This document shows, piece after piece, positions 9,734-18,548 of a stretch of 59,416 nucleotides of DNA. Source of the DNA: Bacteroidetes bacterium B1(2017) (lineage in GTDB: Bacteria; Bacteroidota; Bacteroidia; UKL13-3); the NCBI GenBank assembly GCA_002256395.1, contig NKJG01000011.1, positions 1 through 59,416 on the forward strand, in the 5' to 3' direction. The stretch's first letter is position 1; every line of letters begins with the position of its first letter. The translations under genes were made by a program, and so were the position numbers. The notes under the pieces are model-generated. The model made no database searches. It worked only from the letters and a program-made list of their open reading frames with translations, and was not told the origin of the DNA.

Positions 9734-10171
9734 GGTTTAATAGGGGTTTTGGTTTATTTGCCACAAGTTCAAAAAAACCAAATAAAATTCCAAGGAATAT
9801 TTATTATTCGGTAATATATATCCCCAATGATAACTAGACAGTTATAAAGTTTCGCAACCTATATCGGAAAAATTCGACATAGATATGGATTCATGCTTTA
9901 GATATAAAGTCCTATCTAGTTTTAGTTCAAAACCACCCAATACCCCTCTACTTCATTAAGTCGCATATCAGATTCTGTAAGATTTATATTGATTTTTTGT
10001 TTATGGAGATTATACCCAAATATCTGTTCTTGGTGAAAGTGGCATTTTCAGGCAGGGTGATAACCTCTGATGTAAAATTCTCATGTATTTGATTTATTTC
10101 TTTAGATCCACTTTTAATTTCCCTCCTCGAACGAATAAAGAATTACATGCCCACCTTTCCCTAGCCTACAG
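9734..10171. other. Intergenic gap with a possible decayed minus-strand coding fragment
   Basis: 438 bp between the membrane pair and corA. On the minus strand, about 10060-9922 reads as an open, protein-like fragment (FGYNLHKQKININ, then ESDMRLNEVEGYWVVLN and a stop) without a start codon. Upstream the frame is broken by stops while a second frame (SEVITLPENATFTKNRYLG) reads through. It may be the tail of a lost gene. I see no hairpin, repeat or RNA in the rest. Confidence 0.3.
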
Positions 10172-11113
10172 TTAATTGTATTTCGTTGTGTTTTTGCTAA
10201 AATTAATTTCCTTTATACTTCTAATAATCCGTTTACGCTTAAACCACACATATATGACCGCCGCCACTATGGCCATTACCCCCAAAGTCATAAAATATCC
10301 CGACTGCCACTTAAGCTCGGGCATGTTTTCGAAGTTCATGCCGTAAATACCCACAATGAATGTCAAGGGCAAAAAGAAAGCCGAGAATATGGTCAGCAGT
10401 TTCATGACATCGTTGCTTTTTTGGGCACTGACCGACAGATAGGTATTCATGAGGTTCACAGAGTCGTCAGCCACTTCGTCGTAGGTAAGGATGAGGCTCA
10501 GCAGGCGGTCTTTTATATCTTGAAGTGCCGACTTCGACGCAGGGCTTACCTCCATTTCGTTGATTACCCCCTGGGTTATTTGTAAGAGTTTCTTCGAAAT
10601 TCGGGTTTGGGATTTCTGAAAATACAAATCCTCAAGCGAAATCTTGGCATCGTTTTTTAAGAAAATATGCTTCTCAAAATCATCCACTTGGTTGCTCAGA
10701 TGGCTCGAAGGCTCCTCAAAGGTATCGATCATTTTGTGCATGATGGCTATCAAAAGCTCCTCAGAGGTGGTGCAGCTCACCTCTAAATTCTTGAGAAACG
10801 CAAACTCATTTCTATGGACGGTTATCAGTTTTTTGTCATTAAAAAAGAAGGCCACTTTGTTGGAAAGCTCACTGATGTTGGTGATTCTATCGTTGACACT
10901 GGCCGTAAATGCCCGCAATATCATAAAGTTATAGTCGCCGTGGGCTTCAAACTTCGGCAGGTGGCCTTGCTCAAGGCTATCTCTGATTTGAAAATAATCC
11001 AGCTGATATTCCTCCGCCAGTTTATTGAGATTGTTGAGGTCAGGATGGCTGATGTCAATCCAAATAAAACTATCAAACTGCTTTCTTTTTATGACGCTAT
11101 CTTTTGTATTCAT
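10172..11113 (-). CDS. corA: CorA-family magnesium/divalent cation transporter
   Basis: The protein is a 2-TM CorA channel subunit. It has a long cytoplasmic alpha/beta and coiled-coil funnel, then the diagnostic GMN motif near residue 258 (GIYGMNFENMPE) at the end of TM1, a short periplasmic loop, TM2, and a basic C-terminus. CorA pentamers import Mg2+ across the inner membrane. An upstream GTG at 11149 would add 12 residues. I prefer the ATG at 11113 because the duplicated fragment at 19746-20145 keeps MNTK...IRKQFDSFI in frame but shifts frame and loses the GTG upstream of it. 313 residues is normal for the family. Monocistronic; its upstream region carries repeat R1. Confidence 0.85.
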   Translation of the reverse strand: MNTKDSVIKRKQFDSFIWIDISHPDLNNLNKLAEEYQLDYFQIRDSLEQGHLPKFEAHGDYNFMILRAFTASVNDRITNISELSNKVAFFFNDKKLITVHRNEFAFLKNLEVSCTTSEELLIAIMHKMIDTFEEPSSHLSNQVDDFEKHIFLKNDAKISLEDLYFQKSQTRISKKLLQITQGVINEMEVSPASKSALQDIKDRLLSLILTYDEVADDSVNLMNTYLSVSAQKSNDVMKLLTIFSAFFLPLTFIVGIYGMNFENMPELKWQSGYFMTLGVMAIVAAVIYVWFKRKRIIRSIKEINFSKNTTKYN

Positions 11114-11218
11114 TCCTTTCAATCCTTTAATAAATTTGATTCCTAACACCTATCAGCCTTTGCCTTAAAAACACTTACATGTTTAGCTATTTATTTACTG
11201 TGGCAAAACAGAACTTTT

Positions 11219-11443
11219 GTCGCTAAAACTAAAATGCCTATCCCCAGCTTAAGGTTTTACAAAGATATAAAAACTGAGCGTGGTTCGGCTAGACCAGATG
11301 TGGCAAATTGTTGCGAAGTTGTAATTTATATGGAGATGAAATTTGAGCATGAAAAGGATAAACTACTTTCTCCATTTCGGTCTGAAGACCGATGGACGTG
11401 GCTTCTTAGTTTGAAGATTGTTAAGAGCAAGGTCGAACATTGA
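11219..11443. repeat. R element, copy R1 (tandem-hairpin repeat)
   Basis: A ~225-bp unit beginning GTCGCTAAAACTAAAAT and ending in hairpins. It matches 16471-16695 (R2) and 19915-20145 (R3) over its full length without visible insertions or deletions. Inside are the conserved phrases CAGCTTAAGGTTTTACAAA, GAGCGTGGTTCGG and GGCAAATTGTTGCGA. The tail contains a perfect hairpin TCGGTC-TGAA-GACCGA (11377-11392) and a second degenerate one. No transposase is present. The frame on the plus strand stays open in all three copies (see findings), but coding status is unproven. Confidence 0.8.
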
Positions 11444-11621
11444 CAAAGAACATTTCCAATCCCAATTATAGATTTGGTAAAAAATTCGCCCAACGCTCTT
11501 TCCATAATGTTCACTGCAAAACTATTTAAATATTCTTCTTCCTTTTCAGCAAATCCTGCTCAAACTGGATTAAAGTATGTATACTGAAGCTATAATAATG
11601 CTTTTTCTAGTAAAACTAAAA

Positions 11622-11658
11622 TACCGCTCTACGGTGGTGGAACCATCATAGAGCGGTA
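11622..11658. terminator. Long hairpin, probable bidirectional terminator or structured RNA
   Basis: Perfect 10-bp arms TACCGCTCTA (11622-11631) and TAGAGCGGTA (11649-11658). The 17-nt centre can fold further (TGGTGG-AA-CCATCA, one G-T pair). It lies ~185 bp beyond the stop of the phytase-like gene on the minus strand and is followed there by TTTTAGTTTTAC, a weak U-tract. The remainder of the 11150-11842 gap, apart from R1, is AT-rich with nothing else visible. Confidence 0.55.
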
Positions 11659-11842
11659 AAGATCGAAAATAAAAAATATCCCTATAGCTGCCCTATCCCC
11701 AAACCTATGGGTATGGCTAGTTTTAAAACTACCTTTTTGATGAATTTAGAACGAATTTATTCTAGTTAAATAAAGTTCAAAATTAATCCCTCCGCCATTA
11801 GCTACACAGAAGCATGCTTTTCATTTTGTAATAAAAAACATT

Positions 11843-13135
11843 TTAAAACAATGGCGTGGTAAGTTTAATAAAATATATACCATTCCCGTCCACCTTTCCA
11901 TTGCCTGCAAGTATTTTTTTCTGATATACTTTGTTAGCCCCAGTTATACCAAAATCATCATCGTTTGACACTGCAATGGTAGTTGAATTAATAATCACCA
12001 AGCCTTCGGCCTTGTCATGTGGGTATAATGTTGGGATATCTTTCATTAGGTCAGCTATCAATGTTTTTGTAACTGGCACAATACTGTTGTTTGTAAGTGT
12101 TGCGGCATCCTTCAATTCTTCTACCGTTTTTCCACCAAATAACTTTCCATTTGCACTGTTTGCAGCATCTGAAATATCTGTAGCACCTGTCAGGCTAATC
12201 TTAAATACTTTTTTGAAAACTGTGGCTTTATTGGCATCAGTTGCAAATAATCCGTCCCTTTCCAACACAAGAAAACTGTTGTTATCAATGGCGGTTATCT
12301 CACTTACTGCTTGCAAAGTTGGACTGTCCATCATGTACACAAATTGCTTAGTATCACCCGACGCTATATCAAAAGTAACAATACGTATTACCAATGAATT
12401 GGCAACAGCAGCCGAAGATGGATTATACAAAGGAAATTGCATAATACCTACAAGGGTTTTTCCATCTGGTGTAATCGTAAGACCTTCCATTCCTCTGTTG
12501 GGACGACGTTTTGCCAATACCAAAGGCAACTTTCTGCCTGTTGTAAATGGATTTATTTTCTCTATTGTTTTCCCTGTTTTGTCAAAATGTATGAGGTGCG
12601 GACCATATTCATCACTTATCCAAAAACTACCATCTTTGGCCATGGCCATACCTTCTGAATCTAAGCCATCAACGCTAGTAGAAAGTGGCTTATTATTAAT
12701 GTCGAAAGGGTTTTCGCCAGTAGCTCCAGCACCAACAGGGTTTGGAAGACCATTAAGGTTTACGCCATTGCTGTTTTTTAAAAGTATAACGGACTCCAAT
12801 GTGAGAGAATCTCCTTTTAAACGGAATTTACCAATTTGTGGAACAAAATCTGGCGTTGCAATCATAATACTATTCGTTGCGGCTTCAGCTACATTAGGGC
12901 CTCTATCAGTAAGCAGATAAAACACTGCCTTATCCGTAGGGTCTTGTACCATGGATGATCCATAACCTCCATTATTTAGTGTGATGCCATTCGGCGTTGT
13001 GGCCAGGACTTTAGGACGTTTATCCGTAGCGATGGCTGGATAAATGATTGTTTCAGGTGTCACAACCTTCTCTGTGCTGCAACTAAAAATTACTGAAATT
13101 ACAGCAATAATTACCAACATTGATTTTACTTTCAT
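11843..13135 (-). CDS. Phytase-like esterase lipoprotein
   Basis: 430 residues. The signal peptide ends in a lipobox with Cys19 (VIFSC), so it should be an outer-surface or periplasmic lipoprotein. The mature part is an esterase-like activity of phytase domain (PF13449 type), a propeller fold. Typical phrases are YLLTDRGPN, GLDSEGMAMAKDGSFWISDEYGPHL, RGMEGLTITPDG and HDKAEGLVIIN, with conserved Asp/Glu pairs that line the metal site in the family. Such proteins are linked to phosphate-ester hydrolysis, but activity is often unproven. It ends ~180 bp before a strong hairpin at 11622-11658. No operon partner. The minus strand is the coding one; a long open frame on the opposite strand is a shadow. 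Confidence 0.85.
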   Translation of the reverse strand: MKVKSMLVIIAVISVIFSCSTEKVVTPETIIYPAIATDKRPKVLATTPNGITLNNGGYGSSMVQDPTDKAVFYLLTDRGPNVAEAATNSIMIATPDFVPQIGKFRLKGDSLTLESVILLKNSNGVNLNGLPNPVGAGATGENPFDINNKPLSTSVDGLDSEGMAMAKDGSFWISDEYGPHLIHFDKTGKTIEKINPFTTGRKLPLVLAKRRPNRGMEGLTITPDGKTLVGIMQFPLYNPSSAAVANSLVIRIVTFDIASGDTKQFVYMMDSPTLQAVSEITAIDNNSFLVLERDGLFATDANKATVFKKVFKISLTGATDISDAANSANGKLFGGKTVEELKDAATLTNNSIVPVTKTLIADLMKDIPTLYPHDKAEGLVIINSTTIAVSNDDDFGITGANKVYQKKILAGNGKVDGNGIYFIKLTTPLF

Positions 13136-13224
13136 ACGGTGTTTTTTTTCGCAAAAGTATTTACTGAATGTTAGGCAACCTTAAGAAGTTACAGAATTAA
13201 TGTTTTAATAATATGAGCTTCAAG

Positions 13225-13595
13225 TATAAAAAGGCACCAAGGCATAATTAAACATTTGCCTTCGTGATACTTTGAGCATTCTTTCTGAACCTTTGTGTAA
13301 TAGCTTTAACAGTGACCCACTTCGAGATCTATCGATCGCAATTTCATTCAGATTAACATCCGAACTTCATTGTGCTCAGTGGACGATAAACCAGTAACTA
13401 ATATACTAGTAACCAATCAACCAATAACTAATCCACCAGTAACCCACTTCGAGATCTATCGATCGCAATTTCATTCAGATTATCATTTGAATTTCATTGT
13501 GCTCAGTGGCCAATCCACCAATAACCAATAAACCAATAATCCAATAACCAATCAACCAGTAATAAAAACTCCGTGTCCGCTGTGGTAAAAAAAGG
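13225..13595. repeat. Composite intergenic repeat, copy B, with internal direct repeat
   Basis: It fills most of the 472-bp gap between the phytase-like and serine hydrolase genes. It shares GAGCATTCTTT...CCTTTGTGTAATAGC and ACTCCGTGTCC...TGTGGTAAAAAAAGGCA with copy A, plus the ACCAATAACTAATCCACCAGT array. Inside it, a ~68-bp phrase starting ACCCACTTCGAGATCTATCG and ending CATTGTGCTCAGTGG occurs twice (13316-13383 and 13441-13508) with few changes, a direct repeat of ~125-bp period. Confidence 0.75.
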
Positions 13596-13607
13596 CAATG
13601 TAGTCCG

Positions 13608-15251
13608 CTATTCCTTTCTAAACCTCACCTGCTTGATCCTTTCTCCATTCAAAAACAATTCTTTTTCACTAAATACCAAACTGTAAAAATCGACCAGCAT
13701 TTTATGCTCAGATACCAATAGTCCGTTGGTTTTAGAATCTTTACCACTATGTATCTGAAAATTGTTCCCTTTCAGATATTTAATCGAAAACCGCACATCG
13801 GTTTCGGCATTGAAGTATTCTCCTTCCAAAGACTTATAATCAAAATGGTTGCCTAAGGCCTTGGTCTTGGTGAGCGAATAGGGAGCGTGACTGGTATAGT
13901 ATGCAGTCACTTGCATTTCTCCATTGGCGTTGGTGGTAAATTCCTGCTTAAAATAGGGGTCAAACTTCTGACGAAAAACATTATCAGATTCCCGCTCCAA
14001 TTCCACATCATTTCTGCCCACTCTTCTCAAAAACAATTTGCCATTCTTTTTTACAAACGTAAAAGCAAAATCGCTTTCGGTCAGATAGATCCCCATTATC
14101 TCTTCCTCAGCTATATATTTACCAATTTCTTTGGGTTTGGTCAAAAAAAACGCTTTCCCATTGGGCAATGCAAACAAATAATCCGCCATCTGACGGGTTT
14201 GGGAATAGGGTTTCGACTTACCGGTATTGGTGAGGGTAATCATCGAAACTGCCTTCACAGGAAAACGCACCACCGTGGCCTTCCATGCTCCTGTAGCTCC
14301 TTCATGAAAAGCATAATCGAGGCCTTTGTAGGTACCAAATTCTAATCCATACCCATAATTTTGAACCTTTGCACCCGCCACCCACTGCTGACTTTGTAAA
14401 ATGATCTTTCTTTCAATCCTACTTTTGGCTGTACCAGCGATTACTTTTTCCCACTGAATTTGGTCGGTCAAAGTGGAAAACAAATTACCGTCGCCATGTA
14501 CATTCCAAATCCAATCATAGGTGGTCCAAGTACCGAAATTGAAATACGATCGGGCTATAGGTCCCTGAATATGTTTATAATCAGACACAAACGAGGTGTG
14601 GGGCATGTTCAAAGCTTCAAACATCTCTTGGGTAAAATCCACAAAAGTTTTGCCCGAAGCCTTCTCCACCAAAAGGGCCAATAAAATATAATTGCTGTTG
14701 CTGTAAAGGTATTTTTCACTGGGCTTGAAGTTGAGGTCTTCCTGTCGGCTCATCAAGGCCAGCACCTCGGCATTGCTAAACGTATTTTTCCACCAAGTGA
14801 GGCCTTGGAGCGACCATAAATCATAGCAATCTCTGATGCCGCTGCTGTGGGTCAACAGGTGTCGAACCGTAATTTTTTCTTTTATGCCCGGAAACAAGAG
14901 GGGGAAATAGCTTCTGACATCATCCTCCAGCCTTAATATTTTCTGGTCTATCAAGAGCTGAATGGCCAATGCCGTAAACTGCTTTGCGTTGGAAGCGATA
15001 TTAAACCGCGACGATGGCCCAATTCGTACGCTGTCTGTTAAGTCGGCCAAGCCAAAGTATCTTTCATAGATAACTTTTCCATCCTGAAGTATCGCCGTAG
15101 CTATGCCCGGTGCTCCTACTGGCACATCCTGAGAGGCAATGCTGTCTAGTTTTTGGATTTGTTTAAGCTGGAGCTCGAAGGCTTTGGATTGTCCCAAAAG
15201 TAAGGCCGGAAAGACCAAAAGCATCCAGCAGGTAAAAAAGTACTTTGTCAT
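13608..15251 (-). CDS. Secreted serine hydrolase of the beta-lactamase / penicillin-binding class C family
   Basis: 547 residues with a signal peptide (about residues 1-20, cleavage near LLLGQ). The catalytic domain spans roughly 40-370. The nucleophile motif SxxK is SNAK (Ser87-Lys90) and the second motif YxN is YSN (183-185). A C-terminal ~170-residue beta-rich extension follows, as in lipocalin-tailed members. The family includes D-aminopeptidases, esterases and beta-lactamase-like proteins, and sequence alone does not decide which. It is 70 bp downstream of the AraC-type gene on the same strand, so it may be in one transcript and be that regulator's target. Location periplasmic. A resistance role is not supported. 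Confidence 0.85.
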   Translation of the reverse strand: MTKYFFTCWMLLVFPALLLGQSKAFELQLKQIQKLDSIASQDVPVGAPGIATAILQDGKVIYERYFGLADLTDSVRIGPSSRFNIASNAKQFTALAIQLLIDQKILRLEDDVRSYFPLLFPGIKEKITVRHLLTHSSGIRDCYDLWSLQGLTWWKNTFSNAEVLALMSRQEDLNFKPSEKYLYSNSNYILLALLVEKASGKTFVDFTQEMFEALNMPHTSFVSDYKHIQGPIARSYFNFGTWTTYDWIWNVHGDGNLFSTLTDQIQWEKVIAGTAKSRIERKIILQSQQWVAGAKVQNYGYGLEFGTYKGLDYAFHEGATGAWKATVVRFPVKAVSMITLTNTGKSKPYSQTRQMADYLFALPNGKAFFLTKPKEIGKYIAEEEIMGIYLTESDFAFTFVKKNGKLFLRRVGRNDVELERESDNVFRQKFDPYFKQEFTTNANGEMQVTAYYTSHAPYSLTKTKALGNHFDYKSLEGEYFNAETDVRFSIKYLKGNNFQIHSGKDSKTNGLLVSEHKMLVDFYSLVFSEKELFLNGERIKQVRFRKE

Positions 15252-15321
15252 GTTTTTTGTTTTTTTTCAGCAAAAATCGCTGCGATCTTCCAAACTTTCG
15301 CCCCAAATCCTGATTTGACAC

Positions 15322-16500
15322 CTATTTCTGAAATCTTTTCTGGATAAACTCCTTGGGCGACACACCCGTTTCTCTTTTAAATGCCCGATTGAAGGTAGAT
15401 TTTGAATTAAACCCACAGGCCAAGGCCAAACCCAGAAAAGTTACCAAAGTATACTCCCCTTGTTCAAACTTCCCTATGAGGGCTTTCACCCGATAGTGGT
15501 TTACAAAATCGTTGAAGTTCATCCCAAAGCCCTGATTGATCACCTGCGAAACCCGCTTGGAATGGGTGCCCAACTTTTCTGCCAAATCAGCAATCGTCAA
15601 TGCTGGATTTTCGTACATCCGCTGTGCCAATACCAAGTCTTCCACCTTGTCTTTCCAAATCTCCAAGTCTGGCCAAGGCTCGTTTTCGCTTTTTGGCTCC
15701 GCCTCCAGTTTTGGGGATGCTGGTGAAGGTTCTACTTTGTTCCCTTTCCAATCGCTAAAAGAAGTTTTGGAGCGGACGGAGTTCAAATATCCGCTGATAG
15801 TGATATAATAAAACAAAAAAGAGAAACTGAGGTAATACCAGAACTTCCGACCAAATGCATCCCATTCGGGATTCAGGACAAAAAACAACAGGCGGATGGC
15901 CACCAAGGCCATAAATGCCCAAAGAAACCGCTTGGCCCACACGAAAGTCATGTCCTCCGCAAAACTTAGGGAGTTAAAAGTCAGGAAAGTATATTTTCGG
16001 TAGAGCATCAAGCTAAGCACCAAGTAAAAAACCATACTCAGGAAACCCGATATTTGGTACCAAGCGTCAAAATCCTTGTCTTGGCCATTGGCATAAAAAT
16101 AAACTTCCTCCAAGAGCCATTGGTCTGCCAGCCATATACCCAAGGCATACAGGTTGTAGGCCAAGGCGGGCAGGAAATGAAGAAAATCTTTGGCTTGGAA
16201 AACAAAGGACTTATCAAACAACCGCTGGAAATAAAAATACAAAACCGGAGGTAATAACAAAAGCTGCTGAAAGGGAAAGTAAAAAAGGATTTCGCGATAA
16301 GGCAGGCGGCCATACCAACCCGCATAACCCAGCATAAAAGGGGCAATATAAAAAACACTGAGCAAGCAAAAAGCCCCCAACCAATGGTCCGATGGGTTTT
16401 CGGTGGCCAAGCCCTTTTTAAAAAGCAAAGCCGAAAACACCAGGCCATGGAAAAAGAAAATAAGCAAAAGGGAGCTTTTGTCGCTAAAACTAAAATACAT
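15322..16500 (-). CDS. AraC-family regulator with multi-helix membrane sensor half
   Basis: 392 residues. The N-terminal ~230 residues hold about seven hydrophobic helices with the GYAGWYG and PPVLYFYFQ phrases seen in Bacteroidota membrane-bound AraC regulators. An Asp/Pro-rich linker (about 245-275) and a C-terminal AraC DNA-binding domain (about 285-392) follow, with two helix-turn-helices (LTIADLAEKLGTHSKRVSQVI and LACGFNSKSTFNRAFKRETG) and the closing VSPKEF signature. It probably senses an envelope signal and controls the serine hydrolase 70 bp downstream. Its start codon and first ~9 codons lie inside repeat R2. The family normally begins in this way (MxFxFxxxSSLLL), so the start at 16500 is acceptable. 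Confidence 0.85.
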   Translation of the reverse strand: MYFSFSDKSSLLLIFFFHGLVFSALLFKKGLATENPSDHWLGAFCLLSVFYIAPFMLGYAGWYGRLPYREILFYFPFQQLLLLPPVLYFYFQRLFDKSFVFQAKDFLHFLPALAYNLYALGIWLADQWLLEEVYFYANGQDKDFDAWYQISGFLSMVFYLVLSLMLYRKYTFLTFNSLSFAEDMTFVWAKRFLWAFMALVAIRLLFFVLNPEWDAFGRKFWYYLSFSFLFYYITISGYLNSVRSKTSFSDWKGNKVEPSPASPKLEAEPKSENEPWPDLEIWKDKVEDLVLAQRMYENPALTIADLAEKLGTHSKRVSQVINQGFGMNFNDFVNHYRVKALIGKFEQGEYTLVTFLGLALACGFNSKSTFNRAFKRETGVSPKEFIQKRFQK

Positions 16501-16695
16501 ATACCCAGCTTAAGGTTTTACAAATATATAAAAACTGAGCGTGGTTCGGCTAGTCCATATGTGGCAAATTGTTGCGAGTGTGTATTTTATATGGAGAATA
16601 AATATGAGGATGAAAAGGATAAACTACTTTCTTCATTTTGGTTTGAAGACCGATGAACGCGGCTTATTGGTCTGAAGACTAAGAAGAACGCAAGC
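16471..16695. repeat. R element, copy R2, overlapping the AraC gene start
   Basis: Matches R1 and R3 from GGAGCTTTTGTCGCTAAAAC to the tail hairpins (TTTGAAGACCGATGAACGC then TTGGTCTGAAGACTAAG). Differences from R1/R3 are base changes, not indels. The first ~30 bp are also the 5' end of the minus-strand AraC-type coding sequence. The remaining ~100 bp up to the DUF1566 gene at 16800 are AT-rich with no further structure. Confidence 0.8.
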
Positions 16696-16799
16696 CTCAG
16701 TGCATTCCTCCCAAAAACTTTTTTTACAGGTGTTAAATTTATTTAGCTTTGTTTTCAGACAATATTTAATATAAATTTGAACTACCAAACCCCTTTGTC

Positions 16800-17564
16800 A
16801 TGAATATAAAACTAAAAATAGCCCTTGGGCTTCTTATGGCCCAATGGACCGCCCAAGCACAAAGCATCACCCTCGATGCTTCTGATACCAAAAACATTCT
16901 CAGCGTTCAAACCGCCACCCAAGCCATCAAGCTTCCTGTGCTCAACGAATCTCAAAGAAATCTTATACCCGCCCCTGTGATGGGCATGCAGGTTTATTGC
17001 AGCAATTGTCTCGCTGGCATAGGTCCTTATGCCTACAATGGCAGTGCCTGGGCACCGATGTTTGTGCCTGCTACCTCCGATTTACCCAGCTACACCGTAG
17101 GGCAACTGGCCCAAGGAGGAAGTGTATTTTTTGTTGACGAAACAGGTCGCCACGGCTTAGCGGCTGCCACTTTAGACCAAACAGCCTCTACAAAGTGGTT
17201 CAATGTCAACTTCCATATTACAGGTGCCACACGCGTGGGCATTTATGGTGGTATCGACAACACCAGCGACATCGTTCGAATTGAAGAAAATGGTTCTTAT
17301 GCTGCCAAAATTGCCCAATCTCACACAGGCGGAGGATTTGGAGATTGGTATTTACCTTCTTTAGAAGAGCTCCGACTGATGTACAATCAAAAAAACGTCA
17401 TTGGCGGATTTTCCAGTGCCAACTATTGGAGCTCTACAGAGATATCGAGTTCGCCAGCCAGCAACCCTTCAACAACGGCATTTGTAAAAGACTTTACTGC
17501 TGGAGCTGAGGCACCCTTAAGTAAAGGTTCTACTGCAAGAGTTAGAGCGATTAGAAAATTTTAA
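16800..17564 (+). CDS. Secreted DUF1566-type (Lcl/Fib-succ-major-like) protein
   Basis: 254 residues with a signal peptide (residues 1-20, cleavage near AQAQS). The first half has a Bacteroidota surface-protein pattern (GMQVYCSNCLAG...YNGSAWAP). The second half is a DUF1566-type domain: GDWYLPSLEELRLMYNQ, then ANYWSSTE and a closing ARVRAIRKF. This C-type-lectin-like fold occurs in surface adhesion proteins, and a catalytic role is unknown. The beta-helix gene starts 12 bp after its stop, so the two form one operon of exported surface proteins. Sequence upstream (16700-16799) is AT-rich and probably holds the promoter. Confidence 0.8.
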   Translation: MNIKLKIALGLLMAQWTAQAQSITLDASDTKNILSVQTATQAIKLPVLNESQRNLIPAPVMGMQVYCSNCLAGIGPYAYNGSAWAPMFVPATSDLPSYTVGQLAQGGSVFFVDETGRHGLAAATLDQTASTKWFNVNFHITGATRVGIYGGIDNTSDIVRIEENGSYAAKIAQSHTGGGFGDWYLPSLEELRLMYNQKNVIGGFSSANYWSSTEISSSPASNPSTTAFVKDFTAGAEAPLSKGSTARVRAIRKF

Positions 17565-17576
17565 AATACAAAACCC

Positions 17577-18464
17577 ATGAAAAAATATTTAGCAATTCTT
17601 CTTTTGTTTTCCTTCAAAATGTATGGGCAGGCTACCCGCACCTTTGTTTCTGGTGTGGGCGACGACGCCAATCCTTGTAGCCGAACCGCTCCGTGTAAGA
17701 CCTATGCCGGGGCCATTTCTAAAACCGCCGCTGGGGGAGAGATTTCCACTTTAGACCCTGGTGGATTTGGTTCGGTAACTATTACAAAATCCATCACCAT
17801 CAGTGGCGACGGCACCTTGGCGAGTATATTGGCTGGTAGTACCAATGGGGTGATCATCAATGCAGGTGTAAACGATAAGGTCATTTTAAGGAATTTATCC
17901 ATTGAAGGTGTTAAAACTGGCCTCTCAGGTATTCGTTTTGTAGCTGGAAGGGAATTGATCGTAGAAAACTGTTCCATCAACAATTTTACGCTAAATGGCA
18001 TAAACGTAGATATGGCCTCGGGAAATGCCACCATGTTGATTTCCAATAGCTCGTTTTTAGATTATGAAAATGCTACTACAACTTCAGTGGGCCTCCGACT
18101 ACTTCCTGCGGGTTCTACGGCAAACCTTAAGGTTTCGATGGTAAACTCCAGACTGCACGCCATAGACTCAGCCATAGTGGCCGATGGCAACACCACTTTG
18201 TCTGTGATGAACTCGGTCATATCTTCAAACTTAGCCGGTGTGGTGGGTCTGGGAAGTGCCAAAATGCTGCTGAACCACTCGGATATTACCAACAATGGCA
18301 CCGCCCTGATTTCTACCGCCAGCTCCGAAATCAGCCTTTCAGGCTCCGCCATGACCCACAATGCCGTGGGAGCCTCAGCCAACAACATGATCATTTCGTT
18401 TGGCAACAACACCATCCGAAACAACACCACCTCCGCTCCTTTGGGCGTGGTCCGGCTAGATTAG
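17577..18464 (+). CDS. Secreted right-handed beta-helix protein
   Basis: 295 residues. The signal peptide (about 1-18) is followed by a TFVSGVGDDANPCSRTAPCKTY block that is widespread in bacterial parallel beta-helix proteins, with two Cys that may form a disulfide. Then come short Asn/Ser/Ile-rich coils (ITISGDGT, IEGVKTGLSGIRF, NCSINNFTLNGINV, NNGTALIST, HNAVGASANNMIIS) typical of a pectate-lyase-like solenoid. No catalytic Asp/Arg set is evident, so it may be a structural or adhesive surface protein rather than a lyase. It follows the DUF1566 gene by 12 bp. Its last ~150 bp exist as a decayed copy at 3862-3996, and hairpins follow both copies. Confidence 0.8.
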   Translation: MKKYLAILLLFSFKMYGQATRTFVSGVGDDANPCSRTAPCKTYAGAISKTAAGGEISTLDPGGFGSVTITKSITISGDGTLASILAGSTNGVIINAGVNDKVILRNLSIEGVKTGLSGIRFVAGRELIVENCSINNFTLNGINVDMASGNATMLISNSSFLDYENATTTSVGLRLLPAGSTANLKVSMVNSRLHAIDSAIVADGNTTLSVMNSVISSNLAGVVGLGSAKMLLNHSDITNNGTALISTASSEISLSGSAMTHNAVGASANNMIISFGNNTIRNNTTSAPLGVVRLD

Positions 18465-18495
18465 ACGGATTGGGAATTTAATGGATAAACTATTT

Positions 18496-18548
18496 TCGGT
18501 ATGAAGACCGATGAACGCCTCTTCTTAGTCCGAAGACTAAGAAGAGCT
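18496..18548. repeat. Tandem hairpins after the beta-helix gene (R-type tail)
   Basis: The first hairpin is TCGGT-ATGAAG-ACCGA (18496-18511). The second is a perfect 10-bp stem CTTCTTAGTC-CGAA-GACTAAGAAG (18521-18544). This is the best preserved example of the paired hairpins that end R1-R3. It sits 30 bp after a stop codon, so it could also act in transcript 3'-end formation, though no clean U-tract follows. The rest of the 18465-18852 gap is AT-rich without other signals; a 62-codon open frame here begins inside the hairpin and is not credible. Confidence 0.7.

Noticed and set aside
11219..11443. Insertion sequence
   Set aside because: R unit has no transposase and no clear terminal inverted repeats or target duplications.
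11931..12920. Long plus-strand open frame opposite the phytase-like gene
   Set aside because: Antisense shadow of a well-supported minus-strand gene; no motif or signal of its own.
13608..15251. Antibiotic-resistance beta-lactamase
   Set aside because: Class-C-like serine hydrolase motifs are shared by many esterases and peptidases; long C-terminal extension and context do not indicate resistance.
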